Shown here: in pieces, positions 52,647 through 62,524 of the stretch
Layout: each line of letters starts with the position of its first letter
How positions within the stretch are numbered: the stretch's first letter is position 1
Source of the DNA: Bifidobacterium asteroides
GTDB taxonomy: Bacteria > Actinomycetota > Actinomycetes > Actinomycetales > Bifidobacteriaceae
Length of the DNA: 64,000 nt
Assembly (NCBI RefSeq): GCF_003202695.1
Contig: NZ_QGLL01000008.1
Coordinates: forward strand, 1 to 64,000
Reading direction: 5' to 3'
The notes under the pieces: model-generated
Seen by the model: only the letters and a program-made list of their open reading frames with translations
What the model was told of the DNA's origin: nothing
Databases searched by the model: none
Made by a program: the position numbers and the translations under genes

Positions 52647-55115
52647 ATGGCAGCATCCATGACCCAATCCGCAGTCCCGGATTCGGCGGATTCGACGGCA
52701 ATGGTCGCCCGTCTCAGCCATGTCTCCTTCTCTTATGACGGAGGACGGACCTGGGCCTTGGACAATCTGTCCATGGAGGTGCATGCTGGCGAGCATCTGT
52801 GCATATTGGGAGCGAATGGTTCCGGCAAATCCACGCTGGGAAGCATCCTCTCGGGTGCGACGGCACCCGACCGCGGCCAGGTTGAGCTTATGGGCCGGGC
52901 AGTCTGCTCCGACACCCCGGATCAGGGCCGACAGGTCGATGCTGAGGCTTATCGGCAAGTGCGGCGAAGCATCGGCATGGTCTTTCAGAATCCCGAAGAC
53001 CAGATCGTGACCACGGTTGTCCAGGACGACGTGGCTTTTGGACCCGAAAATCTGGGCCTGCCCCGCCAGAGGATGCTCTCCTGCGTGCCAGCAGCCCTGA
53101 AGCAGGTGGATCTGCAGACGCGGATGAATGATGATCCCACCCGCATGTCAGGCGGACAGCAGCAACGCCTGGCCCTGGCCGGCAGCCTGGCCATGAATCC
53201 GAGCATGATGGTGCTGGACGAACCTGGCGCCATGCTTGATGCAGCTGGCCGACAAGAGATCCAATCAATCCTCTGCCGGCTTACGGCCCAAGGGACAGCC
53301 GTCGTCCACATCACCCATCTGCTTGAGCAGGCCAGGCAGGCCGATCGGGTTCTGGTGCTTGACCATGGGCACATCCTGGCCTTCGGAAGACCAGATGAAA
53401 TCCTGAACAGACAGGACCTGCCCGCCCTTGTTGACGACATCTCATTGGCAAGACGCAGTCAACCGGACCGAAATTCGTTAACCCAAAGCAGAGCTTCAAA
53501 AACGGATGCAAAGACCACGGTCGACAACCACACCATTTCCATGGTCAAATTCTCGGATGTCTCTTACCGCTTTCCTGATGCTGGCAGAAAAACTCTCAAC
53601 CAAGTGAATCTGGAGCTGGCGTCAGGACAGACTCTGGCCATCATCGGGCGCAATGGATCCGGCAAGTCCACCCTGGCCAGGCTCATCTGCGCCCTGGCTG
53701 TTCCTGACAGCGGTTCCATCCAGGTGGCCGGCCTGCCTCTGGCAGGACCCGACCGACCCAAGGCCAAGCATCAGCGGCGTCAGAATCTGAGGCTTCTTCG
53801 TCAAAGGGTCGGCTATGTCATGCAATATCCCGAGCATCAGCTTTTTGCGGATACTGTTGCCCAAGACATTGCCTATGGTCCGCGCAACCTAGGCTACGAG
53901 CCCCAACAGGTGCAACAGCGGGTGGATGAAACCATGAAACTTCTGGGCATCGCTGATCTAGCCGACCGCTCCCCCTTCGATCTCTCAGGAGGCCAGCGGC
54001 GTCTAGTGGCCATCGCCGGAGTCGTGGCCTGCAGCCCGCAACTGCTGGTTTTGGACGAGGTCACTGCAAGTCTCGACCCCCAGGCCCGCGCGCGCATCAT
54101 GACACTGCTTCGAGTGCTCCATCAGCGCGGAGTCACTATCGTCATGAGCACCCACGCCGATCGCGAAGCCTTGAACCTAGCCGACCAGACCCTGCTCCTG
54201 GAGCATGGAGAAACGCTGGCCTATGGGTCTACTGCTGATGTAGTGGAGCGCTACCACCAACTGCTGGCAACAGACGGAACAGTGAAGGAAGCGACAGGGA
54301 AGGAGACGCCCAGGAAAGAAGCAGGTCGCACTCAGACCGACAACAAACCTGTCTCCCTGCTGGCAAGACTGGACCCGCGAGCCAAACTGGTAACCTTCCT
54401 TCTGGCGATGTTCACCGCCTTCGCCATCTCCACGCCGACACAACTTGTTCTGGCGCTGGTAGTCACGGTGGGCCTCTTCGCCGCCGCTCGGGCCCCCCTG
54501 CGTTCCATGATGAACTCGGTCAAGGGCTTTCTAGTCCTCATGCTTCTGCTGGCCCTGTTCAATCTTTTAGTCACTCAGACCGGCCGCAGACTAGCTGTCT
54601 GGGGGCCATTCGTGCTGACCACCGGCGGCATCTGGGTAGCTGTACTCTATGCCTGCCGCTTCATGCTGATCATCTTTCTGGGGGCGCTCCTGGTTGAGAC
54701 CACCACTCCGACTCAGATGGCTGATGCCTGTGAATCCCTGCTGAGCCCACTGTCCAGGCTGGGCATACACACTAATGAGATTGCACTGGTGCTCTCACTG
54801 GCTCTGCGCTTCATCCCGACCCTGAGGCGTGAGATTCAGGCCATTGCGGAAGCACAGGCCGCCCGTGGCGGATCCATCGAGTCTGGATCACTCTCGCAAC
54901 GCCTGCATGCGGCCACAGCCATTACGGTCCCTGTCTTTGCTGGAGCTTTGCGCCACGCTGATAACCTGAGCCGAGCCTTGGATGCCCGATGCTATGAGGG
55001 CAGCCGTCAACAACGAACCCACTACCGCCTGCTGCAATTGGGCAGGATGGACATCCTGTTCATCGCTCTCATGTCCCTCTATCTGCTGGCCCTGCTGCTG
55101 CATCCCCTGTTCTGA
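52647..55115 (+). CDS. Single-chain ECF energizing module (ATPase-ATPase-EcfT) for RibU
   Basis: An 822-residue protein of three domains. ATPase 1, about 20-270, has GANGSGKST, MSGGQQQR and MMVLDEPGAMLD. ATPase 2, about 298-545, has GRNGSGKST, LSGGQRRL and LLVLDEVTASLD. The EcfT membrane domain, from about 570, has five or six helices with coupling motifs QAARGGS and DARCYEG; the second has Cys in place of the usual Gly. The two ATPases are joined by a charged linker (about 270-297). Normally EcfA, EcfA' and EcfT are separate chains. With ribU it forms a complete riboflavin importer in a two-gene operon under the FMN riboswitch. GGAGG lies upstream of the ATG. Confidence 0.92.
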   Translation: MAASMTQSAVPDSADSTAMVARLSHVSFSYDGGRTWALDNLSMEVHAGEHLCILGANGSGKSTLGSILSGATAPDRGQVELMGRAVCSDTPDQGRQVDAEAYRQVRRSIGMVFQNPEDQIVTTVVQDDVAFGPENLGLPRQRMLSCVPAALKQVDLQTRMNDDPTRMSGGQQQRLALAGSLAMNPSMMVLDEPGAMLDAAGRQEIQSILCRLTAQGTAVVHITHLLEQARQADRVLVLDHGHILAFGRPDEILNRQDLPALVDDISLARRSQPDRNSLTQSRASKTDAKTTVDNHTISMVKFSDVSYRFPDAGRKTLNQVNLELASGQTLAIIGRNGSGKSTLARLICALAVPDSGSIQVAGLPLAGPDRPKAKHQRRQNLRLLRQRVGYVMQYPEHQLFADTVAQDIAYGPRNLGYEPQQVQQRVDETMKLLGIADLADRSPFDLSGGQRRLVAIAGVVACSPQLLVLDEVTASLDPQARARIMTLLRVLHQRGVTIVMSTHADREALNLADQTLLLEHGETLAYGSTADVVERYHQLLATDGTVKEATGKETPRKEAGRTQTDNKPVSLLARLDPRAKLVTFLLAMFTAFAISTPTQLVLALVVTVGLFAAARAPLRSMMNSVKGFLVLMLLLALFNLLVTQTGRRLAVWGPFVLTTGGIWVAVLYACRFMLIIFLGALLVETTTPTQMADACESLLSPLSRLGIHTNEIALVLSLALRFIPTLRREIQAIAEAQAARGGSIESGSLSQRLHAATAITVPVFAGALRHADNLSRALDARCYEGSRQQRTHYRLLQLGRMDILFIALMSLYLLALLLHPLF

Positions 55116-55535
55116 GAGGTCCGGTTGGGTCAAGCACTGAGACCAGTTATCATCAATATCATCCAAGACTCTTCCACGCCGATTCCAAGTACTGCGCTAC
55201 GCAAATGCCTGAATCATCGACTACTTGACTGAACAAGTGCAATGAATGCTGAGTTGGGAACGCCAGGTTCAGTCGCTGTCAGTGTCATCACTGCCATATG
55301 TCTGGCATAGGAAAATGGCCGAGTCTCTCGGCGGACTCGTGGGGCAAAAACAAATATCAAGATCACGATGTCAATGGACACCACTAATTCCTGGCGATCT
55401 CTCAGGGACGACACTGCAGAGATCAACACAAATTCTCGGCAGCACAAAGTACGAGGGGCTGGAACACAGCTCATGTGCTCCAGCCCCTCATCAGCCAACC
55501 ATGTCAGGCATTACCGACAGGGCACCTACCGTATC
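55116..55535. other. Gap between convergent ECF and clpC genes
   Basis: About 420 bases, more AT-rich than the surroundings. It holds a strong terminator hairpin near the clpC side. No gene or known structured RNA is recognised in 55116-55450; small inverted repeats such as CTGCCATAT/TGGCATAGG near 55290 are too weak to name. Confidence 0.4.
55453..55489 (-). terminator. Terminator of clpC (probably bidirectional)
   Basis: A 16-bp inverted repeat with one mismatch (arms 55453-55468 and 55474-55489, GAGGGGCTGGA ... TCCAGCCCCTC) and a 5-base loop lies 47 bases after the clpC stop and faces the convergent ECF gene. Confidence 0.7.
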
Positions 55536-58184
55536 TCAGTCGCTGTCGGCCGGACTCTGACCGGGCTGCTCAGACCCTTGGCCATCCTGGCTCTGGCTGT
55601 CGACCTCGCCTACTGATGGAAGGTCAGCTTCGGAAGAATCCACTGTGACACCGACCAGTTCAGGCTTCTGCTCCTGTTCATCGGCAGAGCTGGCCGCATG
55701 CCTAGGTCCCTCAAAGGGCTTGCCCGTGAAAGTAAACTCGCCTAGGATGCCCTCGCCTTCGGCGTCGACCTGGATCGATTCGTTATCCGTGAGGTCGCCC
55801 ATGAGGATCTTCTCGGAGACGGCATCCTCGATGTCCCGCTGAATGACGCGGCGCAAAGGCCGAGCGCCCAGGAGCGGATCGAAGCCCTTCTCAGCCAGCA
55901 GATCCTTGGCCTTGTCGGTCAGATCCAAGGACATATGGCGCTCGAAGAGACGATCGTTAAGCTGAGCGATGTCCAAGTCGACGATCTGACGAACCTGCGG
56001 CTCAGTCAGCTGCTGGAAAACGATGATGTCATCCAAACGGTTCAGGAACTCAGGCCTGAACTGCTGCTTGAGCTCGCTGGTCACCTGGTCCTTCATCCGC
56101 TGGTAGGAGGTCTCGGTGTTGCCGCTCACATTGAAGCCGGTATTGGCCGCCTTGGCGATGTCGCGGGTTCCCAGATTCGTGGTCAGGATGATGATGGTGT
56201 TTTTGAAGTCCACCGTACGACCCTGCCCATCGGTCAGATGACCGTCGTCCAGCACCTGCAGAAGGGTGTTGAAGATGTCCGGGTGAGCCTTCTCGATCTC
56301 ATCGAAGAGCACCACGGAGAATGGCTTGCGTCTGACCTTCTCCGTCAGCTCGCCACCCTCTTCGTATCCTACGTACCCTGGAGGGGCGCCGAAGAGACGA
56401 GAGGTGGAGTACTTCTCCGAAAACTCGGACATATCCACCCGGATCAGGGCATCCTCGTCGTCAAAGAGGAACTGAGCCAGAGCCTTGGCCAGCTCTGTCT
56501 TGCCAACGCCAGTGGGGCCAGCGAAGATGAAGGAACCTGCGGGACGCTTGGGATCCTTGAGGCCCACACGGGTACGGCGGATGGAACGAGACAGGGCGGA
56601 AACAGCCTCATCCTGGCCGATGATCCGCTTGTGCAGCTCCTTCTCCATGCCCAGGAGCTTCTTGGACTCGGCCTGAGTCAGCTTGAAGACCGGAATGCCT
56701 GTGGTCGAGGAAACCACTTCAGCGATCACGTCCTCGTCGACAACCATCTTGACGTCGGACTCGCCCTCGTGCCAGGCCTTCTCCTTCTCCTTGCGCTCGG
56801 CTTCCAGCTTCTCCTGGCTGTCACGCAGCTGAGCGGCCTTCTCGAAGTCCTGGTCCTTGATGGCCTGGTCCTTCTGGGCGGAGATGCGATCCACCTTGGC
56901 ATCCAGCTCCTTGAGCTCCGGCGGCGCGGTCAGACGCTTGATGCGCAGGCGCGCACCGGCCTCATCGATCAGGTCGATGGCCTTGTCAGGCAGGTTTCTG
57001 TCCTGAATGTAGCGGGCAGAGAGCTCAGCGGCCGACTGCAAGGCCTTGTCGGTGATAGTCACATGGTGATGATGCTCATAGCGTCCGCGCAGACCCTTAA
57101 GAATCTCGATAGTCTGGGCAATGGTGGGCTCGGAGACCTGAATGGGCTGGAAGCGCCGCTCCAGAGCCGCATCCTTCTCAATGTACTTGCGGTACTCGTC
57201 GGTAGTGGTCGCTCCGATGGTCTGCAGCTCGCCACGGGCCAGCAACGGCTTGAGCATGTCAGAGGCGCCCAAGGCACCGTCGGCTGACCCAGCCCCGACA
57301 ATGGTGTGAATCTCATCGATGAAGAGAATGATGTCGCCCCGGGTCTTGATCTCCTTGAGGACCTTTTTCAGACGCTCCTCGAAGTCGCCCCGGTAGCGGG
57401 AACCAGCCACCATGGAGCCCAGATCCAGCGAGTAGACCTGCTTGCCTTTGAGCGTCTCAGGCACATCGCCTTCATGGATCTTCTGCGCCAGACCCTCCAC
57501 CACGGCGGTCTTGCCTACGCCAGGCTCGCCGATCAGCACTGGGTTATTCTTAGTCCTCCTGGACAGGACGACCATGACCCGCTCAATCTCGTTAGCGCGG
57601 CCGATGACCGGGTCCAGCTTGCCTTCAGCGGCTTCCTGAGTCAGATTCCTGCCGAACTGGTCCAGGATGGCCGAACCAGTCTGTCCGCTCTTGTTGGAAA
57701 CGCTGCCTGCATTGGCCAGATCGCCCTTGCCGGCATCGCCGCCTTCATGGTTGCCGCGAATCATATCAATCGTGGCGGTCCGCAGATCGCTGAGATCCAC
57801 GCCCATCTTGATCAGCACCTGGGTTCCGACACCCTCACCCTCGCGGATGAGGCCGAGGAGGATGTGCTCGGTGCCAATATATGAGTGGCCCAATTGAAGA
57901 GCCTCGCGCAGCGACAGCTCCAGGACCTGACGAGCATGCGGCGTAAATGGGATATGCCCATTGGGAACCGCGTTGCCCTTACCGATCATCTCCTCAACCT
58001 GTTTACGAGTGGCATCCAGCTCTACGCCCTTGGAGGCCAGGGCCTTGGCGGCAACACCGTCACCCTCCCTGATCAGGCCCAGGAGGAGGTGCTCGGTGCC
58101 GATGTAATTGTGCTGCAGGGTGCGGGCCTCTTCCTGCGCCAGCACAATCACCCGCCGCGCACGGTCGGTAAACCGTTCGAACAT
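55536..58184 (-). CDS. clpC: ATP-dependent Clp protease ATP-binding subunit ClpC
   Basis: An 882-residue Hsp100 unfoldase that feeds ClpP. Two Clp-N repeats at 1-145 ([16 protein letters not shown] and [16 protein letters not shown]), first AAA+ domain with [13 protein letters not shown], a middle region with the UVR-like coiled coil ([20 protein letters not shown]), second AAA+ domain with [13 protein letters not shown], then an acidic Gln/Ser-rich tail of about 55 residues not seen in short ClpC. The ATG at 58182-58184 is preceded by GGGAAGGAC and matches the family start [12 protein letters not shown]; the ATG ten codons earlier is rejected. A palindrome 73 bases upstream resembles a ClgR site. 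Confidence 0.96.
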   Translation of the reverse strand: MFERFTDRARRVIVLAQEEARTLQHNYIGTEHLLLGLIREGDGVAAKALASKGVELDATRKQVEEMIGKGNAVPNGHIPFTPHARQVLELSLREALQLGHSYIGTEHILLGLIREGEGVGTQVLIKMGVDLSDLRTATIDMIRGNHEGGDAGKGDLANAGSVSNKSGQTGSAILDQFGRNLTQEAAEGKLDPVIGRANEIERVMVVLSRRTKNNPVLIGEPGVGKTAVVEGLAQKIHEGDVPETLKGKQVYSLDLGSMVAGSRYRGDFEERLKKVLKEIKTRGDIILFIDEIHTIVGAGSADGALGASDMLKPLLARGELQTIGATTTDEYRKYIEKDAALERRFQPIQVSEPTIAQTIEILKGLRGRYEHHHHVTITDKALQSAAELSARYIQDRNLPDKAIDLIDEAGARLRIKRLTAPPELKELDAKVDRISAQKDQAIKDQDFEKAAQLRDSQEKLEAERKEKEKAWHEGESDVKMVVDEDVIAEVVSSTTGIPVFKLTQAESKKLLGMEKELHKRIIGQDEAVSALSRSIRRTRVGLKDPKRPAGSFIFAGPTGVGKTELAKALAQFLFDDEDALIRVDMSEFSEKYSTSRLFGAPPGYVGYEEGGELTEKVRRKPFSVVLFDEIEKAHPDIFNTLLQVLDDGHLTDGQGRTVDFKNTIIILTTNLGTRDIAKAANTGFNVSGNTETSYQRMKDQVTSELKQQFRPEFLNRLDDIIVFQQLTEPQVRQIVDLDIAQLNDRLFERHMSLDLTDKAKDLLAEKGFDPLLGARPLRRVIQRDIEDAVSEKILMGDLTDNESIQVDAEGEGILGEFTFTGKPFEGPRHAASSADEQEQKPELVGVTVDSSEADLPSVGEVDSQSQDGQGSEQPGQSPADSD

Positions 58185-58256
58185 ACTTGTCCTTCCCTTT
58201 GATCCGTAATTCACTCTACAGATTTACGGTGACGTTTATTCTCGGCCCGCCGGTGA

Positions 58257-58273
58257 TTGCGCTCTGAACGCAA
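58257..58273 (-). promoter_or_regulatory. ClgR-like palindrome upstream of clpC
   Basis: TTGCG-7-CGCAA is a 17-bp inverted repeat containing, on the minus strand, CGTTCAGAGCG. This matches the corynebacterial ClgR core CGC-YNANR-GCG at all but one position. ClgR activates clp genes in Actinobacteria, so the site fits stress control of clpC. It is assigned by pattern only. Confidence 0.45.
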
Positions 58274-58286
58274 CAAGGCCTTGGAA

Positions 58287-59273
58287 TCATTCCTCTGAGC
58301 CGTCTTCTGACTGGATCCGCTCCATGAGTTCCACCTCAGGACGCTCATCGCGAGGCTGCTGTCTGACCACATCAATATGAAGATCGTCATAAGCCGGCTG
58401 CGACTGGACCCAGAGATGGGTTTCCTCCTGGGGCTCGATCTCGGAATGCTCGCCGCAGCCGTGATCCAGGGAAACCACGCGCCCGTCATCCGGGCTCCAA
58501 CGATTGGCGCACACGCCGAACATGGTCCCCAGATCGCCTGCCAGGGGGATCATGAAGCCGCAGGTCTCGCAGGCCTTGCCCTTGGCTGTCCTGGTCGACA
58601 GGGACTTGGGACCGTGCTGACCCTCGTACCAGCGCTTGGCGGTGGCGGTCCTGGCCTCGACGGTCATCAGATGCCGACGACTCAGGGCGAAACGGTCAAC
58701 AGCCTCATCCAGGTCGACGGAAGAGGTCTTCATATCTGCAGAAGCCTGATCCTTCGAATCCTGCTCATGCAATTCTTCCTCCTGACCTGAAGGTTTGACC
58801 AGGTGGAAGACCGCGCCATCGGTCTCCTGCTCAGTCCCGTCACCAAGGACCGAATCTGATTCGTTCAGGCCTTCCTCATTATCTTCAGGAGTCTGAGGCC
58901 TAGCCTGCACAGGCTTGCATCCCGCTGTCAGTCTGGGGTCGTCAGGATTCGTTCCCATGGCATCGGTCACGCTCAGGTCCGAGGGCAGCAGACGATCCTT
59001 CCAGGGAACCCATGCCGGTGGCTGCAGGGCCGCATCGGTGGGGACCAGCGAGGATTCATCCACAGTCCAGGTATCGGCATCCTGGTCATGGTAGAGGGTA
59101 ACCGACCACTGCCAGCCCTCGTAGCCCTTGATGGCTGAGGCGAACCGGTAGTCCCAGACTCCATCCTCGATCAGGGTGCGGCCGACCAGTTGTCCGACCT
59201 CATCACTGTCGGCAGCCACGCTCAGAGCCACTTGTCTGGCCAGTTCCTCAGGATCCAGGTCCTCTTGAACCAT
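58287..59273 (-). CDS. DUF3027 family protein
   Basis: A 328-residue actinobacterial protein. The N-terminal 100 residues form a conserved alpha/beta region (VWDYRFASAIKGYEGWQWSVTLYHD). The centre (about 115-195) is acidic and disordered. The C-terminal part has paired cysteines, ACETCGFMIPL and FGVCANRWSPDDGRVVSLDHGCGEHSE, a probable zinc-binding fold. The order csp, DUF3027, clpC is common in bifidobacteria. Function is unknown. GAAGG lies ten bases before the ATG. It is followed by clpC after about 100 bases. Confidence 0.85.
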   Translation of the reverse strand: MVQEDLDPEELARQVALSVAADSDEVGQLVGRTLIEDGVWDYRFASAIKGYEGWQWSVTLYHDQDADTWTVDESSLVPTDAALQPPAWVPWKDRLLPSDLSVTDAMGTNPDDPRLTAGCKPVQARPQTPEDNEEGLNESDSVLGDGTEQETDGAVFHLVKPSGQEEELHEQDSKDQASADMKTSSVDLDEAVDRFALSRRHLMTVEARTATAKRWYEGQHGPKSLSTRTAKGKACETCGFMIPLAGDLGTMFGVCANRWSPDDGRVVSLDHGCGEHSEIEPQEETHLWVQSQPAYDDLHIDVVRQQPRDERPEVELMERIQSEDGSEE

Positions 59274-59340
59274 CTATCACACCTTCATCATCAGTGGGAC
59301 CGGATCAGGCCGATCCACGTCGGATTCTTCTCGCTGTCAC

Positions 59341-59730
59341 TCAGTCCGGCACGTCAAAGTCATCAGCCACAGCCCTCAGCAGGGTAGCCAGCTTGGCAGA
59401 TTCAGCCCGACCCGGATAGTGGTGCCGACGCAGGCCATTGCCCGCCGAATCCAGCAGCTTGATCAGATCCTCCACAATGGCGGCCATATCATCCGGATCA
59501 GGTCGCTTGGCACGCAGAATGGAGGGGGTCGGTCCCACCAGTTTCAGATCCAGGGCCTGCGGGCCCTTTCGACCCTCGGCCACCGAAAATTCAACTCGGG
59601 ATCCCTTGCGTATGGTGGATACACCGGCAGGTAGGGCTGATGAGGGCATAAAGACATCCCCACCTTGTTCATCTGTGATGAACCCGAACCCGCGCTTGGC
59701 GTCGTACCACCGTACTCTCCCGCTGGGCAT
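59341..59730 (-). CDS. Cold-shock domain protein with C-terminal extension
   Basis: A 129-residue protein. Residues 1-65 are a CspA-type OB fold with RNP1 KRGFGFI and RNP2 DVFMPSSAL, which bind single-stranded RNA or DNA. In RNP2 the usual VHxS is MPSS. Residues 66-129 are an extra helical region (DDMAAIVEDLIKLLDS) found in actinobacterial long Csps. It probably acts as an RNA chaperone. AAGGAAG lies upstream of the ATG, and DUF3027 follows 67 bases on. Confidence 0.88.
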   Translation of the reverse strand: MPSGRVRWYDAKRGFGFITDEQGGDVFMPSSALPAGVSTIRKGSRVEFSVAEGRKGPQALDLKLVGPTPSILRAKRPDPDDMAAIVEDLIKLLDSAGNGLRRHHYPGRAESAKLATLLRAVADDFDVPD

Positions 59731-59852
59731 GTTCTGCCACTTCCTTACGTTGCTTCTTGAACAGGTATATCCGAGAACAGTTTACCTGACCGGGACGGGC
59801 AGGACGACTCATCTTGTCATAGGCGTACGGGACGGTTGGCGACAATATTGGC

Positions 59853-61772
59853 CTATTCCTCAACGCGCCCCTGATCATGGCTGACGCCTTGGGGTATGAC
59901 GATAGTAAAGGTCAAGCCGCCCCCCGGGGTCTGCGAGGCACAGATGAATCCCTGATGGGCCTTGACAATGGACTGGACAATGGCCAGACCTAGCCCAGTG
60001 CCACCCTTCTCCCGAGCCCTGGACGGGTCGGCGGTGTAGAAGCGCTCGAAGAGCCTGGTCCTGGATTCCTCCGGGACGCCGGGCCCGTGGTCGACCACAC
60101 GGATGATGGCATAGTCGGTGCCCACATGGCTGTTCTGTGCCACCTGAATCGCCTCGGTCAGGCGTGCCAGAGAGGACCCAGTGGCATCCAGCCCAGTCAG
60201 GTCCGCTGGAGCGATGGTTGCCTTGACAAGGCCCAATCCCACTTGGACCGGCGAATCAGACGGAGTGTAGCGGTGGATATTGCCCACGATGTTGGTAATC
60301 ACCTGACGCAGGCGGTTGGGATCGCCAGTCACCTGCACCGAGGGCAGTGGACCCTCCTGAATATCCAGGCTGACCGCTGGACCCAGGTGCTCGCCTACCG
60401 TAATTTTCTCCTTGCTGCGTCCCTTGCGACCAGACAGTCCCTTGCTGGCCGTGACTTGCATCACCTGGGAGACAGGCTGATCCTCGGTATGCAGGCAAAC
60501 TTTTCCTGTAGCCACCTGCCTGCCCAGGTCAAGCGCATGCAAGTCGTCCACCCCGTCTCGCACCAGTCCAGTCAGATCGACCGGCAGGGTCGGGTCGATC
60601 CCCCTGCCCTCATCCAAGCGCGCAAGCGAAAGCAGATCCGTAACCAGGACCGTCATCCTGGTGGAAGAGTCCTCGATGTGCTGAATGGACCTGTCGGCCC
60701 GCTCCAAAGCCCCTGGATAGTCGCGCTGCATCCTGTAGAGCTCTGCATAGCCGTGGATGGCGGCCAGAGGGGTGCGCAGCTCGTGGCTGGCATCCGAAAC
60801 GAACTGCTTCATCTTCTCGGTGGTCTGACGCTGCTCATCGAAGGAATGCTCGATTCGCGCCAGCATGGCATTCAGGGATGCTGCAAGGGAACCCACCTCA
60901 GTATTCTCTGGAAAGTTGGGAATGCGTTGGGAAAGGTCACCGGCAGCTATCTTTGCAGCCGTCTTCTCGATGCGTTTGAGCGGAACAAGGGTGGACTGGA
61001 TCAGCAGAACCGAAATGATTCCGCCCAGAAGAACCACCACGGCAGAGATGACCATGCAGAAAGCCGTCAGATCGTGCACGGCCTCATCCTGGTCGCTCAT
61101 GGACAGGCCAATGAAAAGCACGCCGCTGATTTCGGAACCATCCAGTTCATTGCGCATCTTCCACTGCATGGCGACCACCCGCCAGGAGGCCCGGGCTCGC
61201 TTCATGGCGTCGCGATCGGGCGAAGCCTGTTGGGAGACGCGCACGTAGGCCGGTACCGTGGTCGGCTGTCCCAAGGGTATCGAACCCATGCTGCCGTCGG
61301 CTGGCAGGCGAGGGCGGGAGACGACCCCGTTGACCTGCATGGGATTCAGATCGTCCGAAATGATGTGCAGGTCGTCGTCACGGATCTGCAGGAAGTAGTC
61401 GGTAGGACCCAGACCGTTCTTGCTCAGATCCTCCTGGCGCAGGAGGGTGGCGTTGCGGATGCCCAGGTTGGCCTGGCGGATCAGCTGAGAGTCCGTGCGC
61501 TTCATCAGGTAGTCGTCGGCCATCTGGCAGATGGCTACGGAAACGCCCACCGTGCCCACGATGAGCAGGATGAGCATGCTGGCCACAAGTTTAGTGCTCA
61601 GGGGAATGGCAGCCAGCGGCGACCTAGGCATGGACCGACCACTCGGCTTACTGGAGCCTGTTGCTTTGCCGGAGTCCGAACCCATGAAGGACGTGGACCT
61701 GTCAGCCGACCTCGGGTCAGGAGCCGCAGAAGGTTCTGCCATGGGAGTCGGTTCCTTGGGGCTAGTCGCCAT
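59853..61772 (-). CDS. Sensor histidine kinase (HAMP-HisKA-HATPase)
   Basis: A 639-residue membrane kinase. A Ser/Pro-rich cytoplasmic head (1-55) leads to helix 1 (about 58-80), an extracytoplasmic sensor domain (about 85-240), helix 2 (about 240-262), HAMP, then HisKA with the phospho-acceptor His in SDASHELRTPLAAIHGY, and HATPase_c with N box (RLRQVITNIVGNIHRY), G1 VDHGPGVPEE and G2 GGTGLGLAIV. The catalytic region has a Lys/Gly-rich insert (GLSGRKGRSKEK). It is the MprB/TcrY type of envelope-stress kinase by plan. It overlaps the regulator stop by 11 bases, so both are made together. Confidence 0.93.
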   Translation of the reverse strand: MATSPKEPTPMAEPSAAPDPRSADRSTSFMGSDSGKATGSSKPSGRSMPRSPLAAIPLSTKLVASMLILLIVGTVGVSVAICQMADDYLMKRTDSQLIRQANLGIRNATLLRQEDLSKNGLGPTDYFLQIRDDDLHIISDDLNPMQVNGVVSRPRLPADGSMGSIPLGQPTTVPAYVRVSQQASPDRDAMKRARASWRVVAMQWKMRNELDGSEISGVLFIGLSMSDQDEAVHDLTAFCMVISAVVVLLGGIISVLLIQSTLVPLKRIEKTAAKIAAGDLSQRIPNFPENTEVGSLAASLNAMLARIEHSFDEQRQTTEKMKQFVSDASHELRTPLAAIHGYAELYRMQRDYPGALERADRSIQHIEDSSTRMTVLVTDLLSLARLDEGRGIDPTLPVDLTGLVRDGVDDLHALDLGRQVATGKVCLHTEDQPVSQVMQVTASKGLSGRKGRSKEKITVGEHLGPAVSLDIQEGPLPSVQVTGDPNRLRQVITNIVGNIHRYTPSDSPVQVGLGLVKATIAPADLTGLDATGSSLARLTEAIQVAQNSHVGTDYAIIRVVDHGPGVPEESRTRLFERFYTADPSRAREKGGTGLGLAIVQSIVKAHQGFICASQTPGGGLTFTIVIPQGVSHDQGRVEE

Positions 61773-62520
61773 CGCCGCCGTCCGATGCGTTCTGCCTTGG
61801 CGCCCGAACCATGTAGCCGATGCCCCGTTTGGTCTCGATCAGCGGAGTAACCTTGCGCTCCCCGCCATGGCCGTCGCTGACGGTGATGCCATCGACCTTC
61901 TTTCGCAGGTAGGAGATGTAGGATTCCACGATGGCCGCATCGCCGCCCCAGTCATACTGCCAGACATGGTCCAGAATCTGGGCCTTGCTGAGCACGCGAC
62001 CCTCATTGTCCATCAGATAGCGCAACAGCTTGTATTCGGTCGGGCTCAGGTCGATGGGTCGACCGGCCCTGGTGACATCGTGCGAATCCTCGTTGATCTC
62101 CAAATCACCCACGCGGATGATCGGGTCGTCCTCCTGGTGCTCGCGGGTCCTGCGCAGTATGGCCTTGATCCTTGCCACAACCTCCTCAAGACTGAAGGGT
62201 TTGGTCACGTAATCGTCACCGCCCACAGTGAGCCCCATGACCTTGTCCTGGGTGTCGTCCCTGGCGGTCAGGAAGAGCACCGGCGCATCGATTCCCTCCT
62301 GACGGATACGGGAAGTGACCGTAAATCCATCGATGTCAGGCAGCATGACATCCAGGACGATCAGGTCCGGCTGGATGCGTTCTATGACCTGAATGGCCTC
62401 GGAGCCGGATGCCGCCGTCTCGACTGCAAAGCCTGCGAAGTGCAGGGAAGCCACCAGAAGATCCCTGATGGACGGTTCATCGTCGACCACGACCAGTTGT
62501 GCTTGCGTCGGTTTGCTCAT
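61762..62520 (-). CDS. OmpR-family response regulator
   Basis: A 252-residue two-domain regulator. The receiver domain has VVDDEPSIRD, phospho-acceptor Asp57 in IVLDVMLPDIDG and the Lys of DDYVTKPFS. The winged-helix DNA-binding domain (about 135-245) has LSPTEYKLLRYLMDNEGRVLSK and YISYLRKKVDG. It is partnered with the overlapping histidine kinase and starts 4 bases after the TPM gene, so all three are one operon. Target genes are unknown; the adjacent TPM and WXG100 genes are candidates. Confidence 0.95.
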   Translation of the reverse strand: MSKPTQAQLVVVDDEPSIRDLLVASLHFAGFAVETAASGSEAIQVIERIQPDLIVLDVMLPDIDGFTVTSRIRQEGIDAPVLFLTARDDTQDKVMGLTVGGDDYVTKPFSLEEVVARIKAILRRTREHQEDDPIIRVGDLEINEDSHDVTRAGRPIDLSPTEYKLLRYLMDNEGRVLSKAQILDHVWQYDWGGDAAIVESYISYLRKKVDGITVSDGHGGERKVTPLIETKRGIGYMVRAPRQNASDGGDGD

Positions 62521-62524
62521 GTGT

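Noticed and set aside
55214-55498. A 94-codon minus-strand frame between the ECF gene and clpC
   Set aside because: It runs across the terminator hairpin, has no ribosome site and odd composition.
60087-61850. A 587-codon plus-strand frame opposite the histidine kinase
   Set aside because: Shadow of a well-defined kinase gene; no recognisable domain, no ribosome site.
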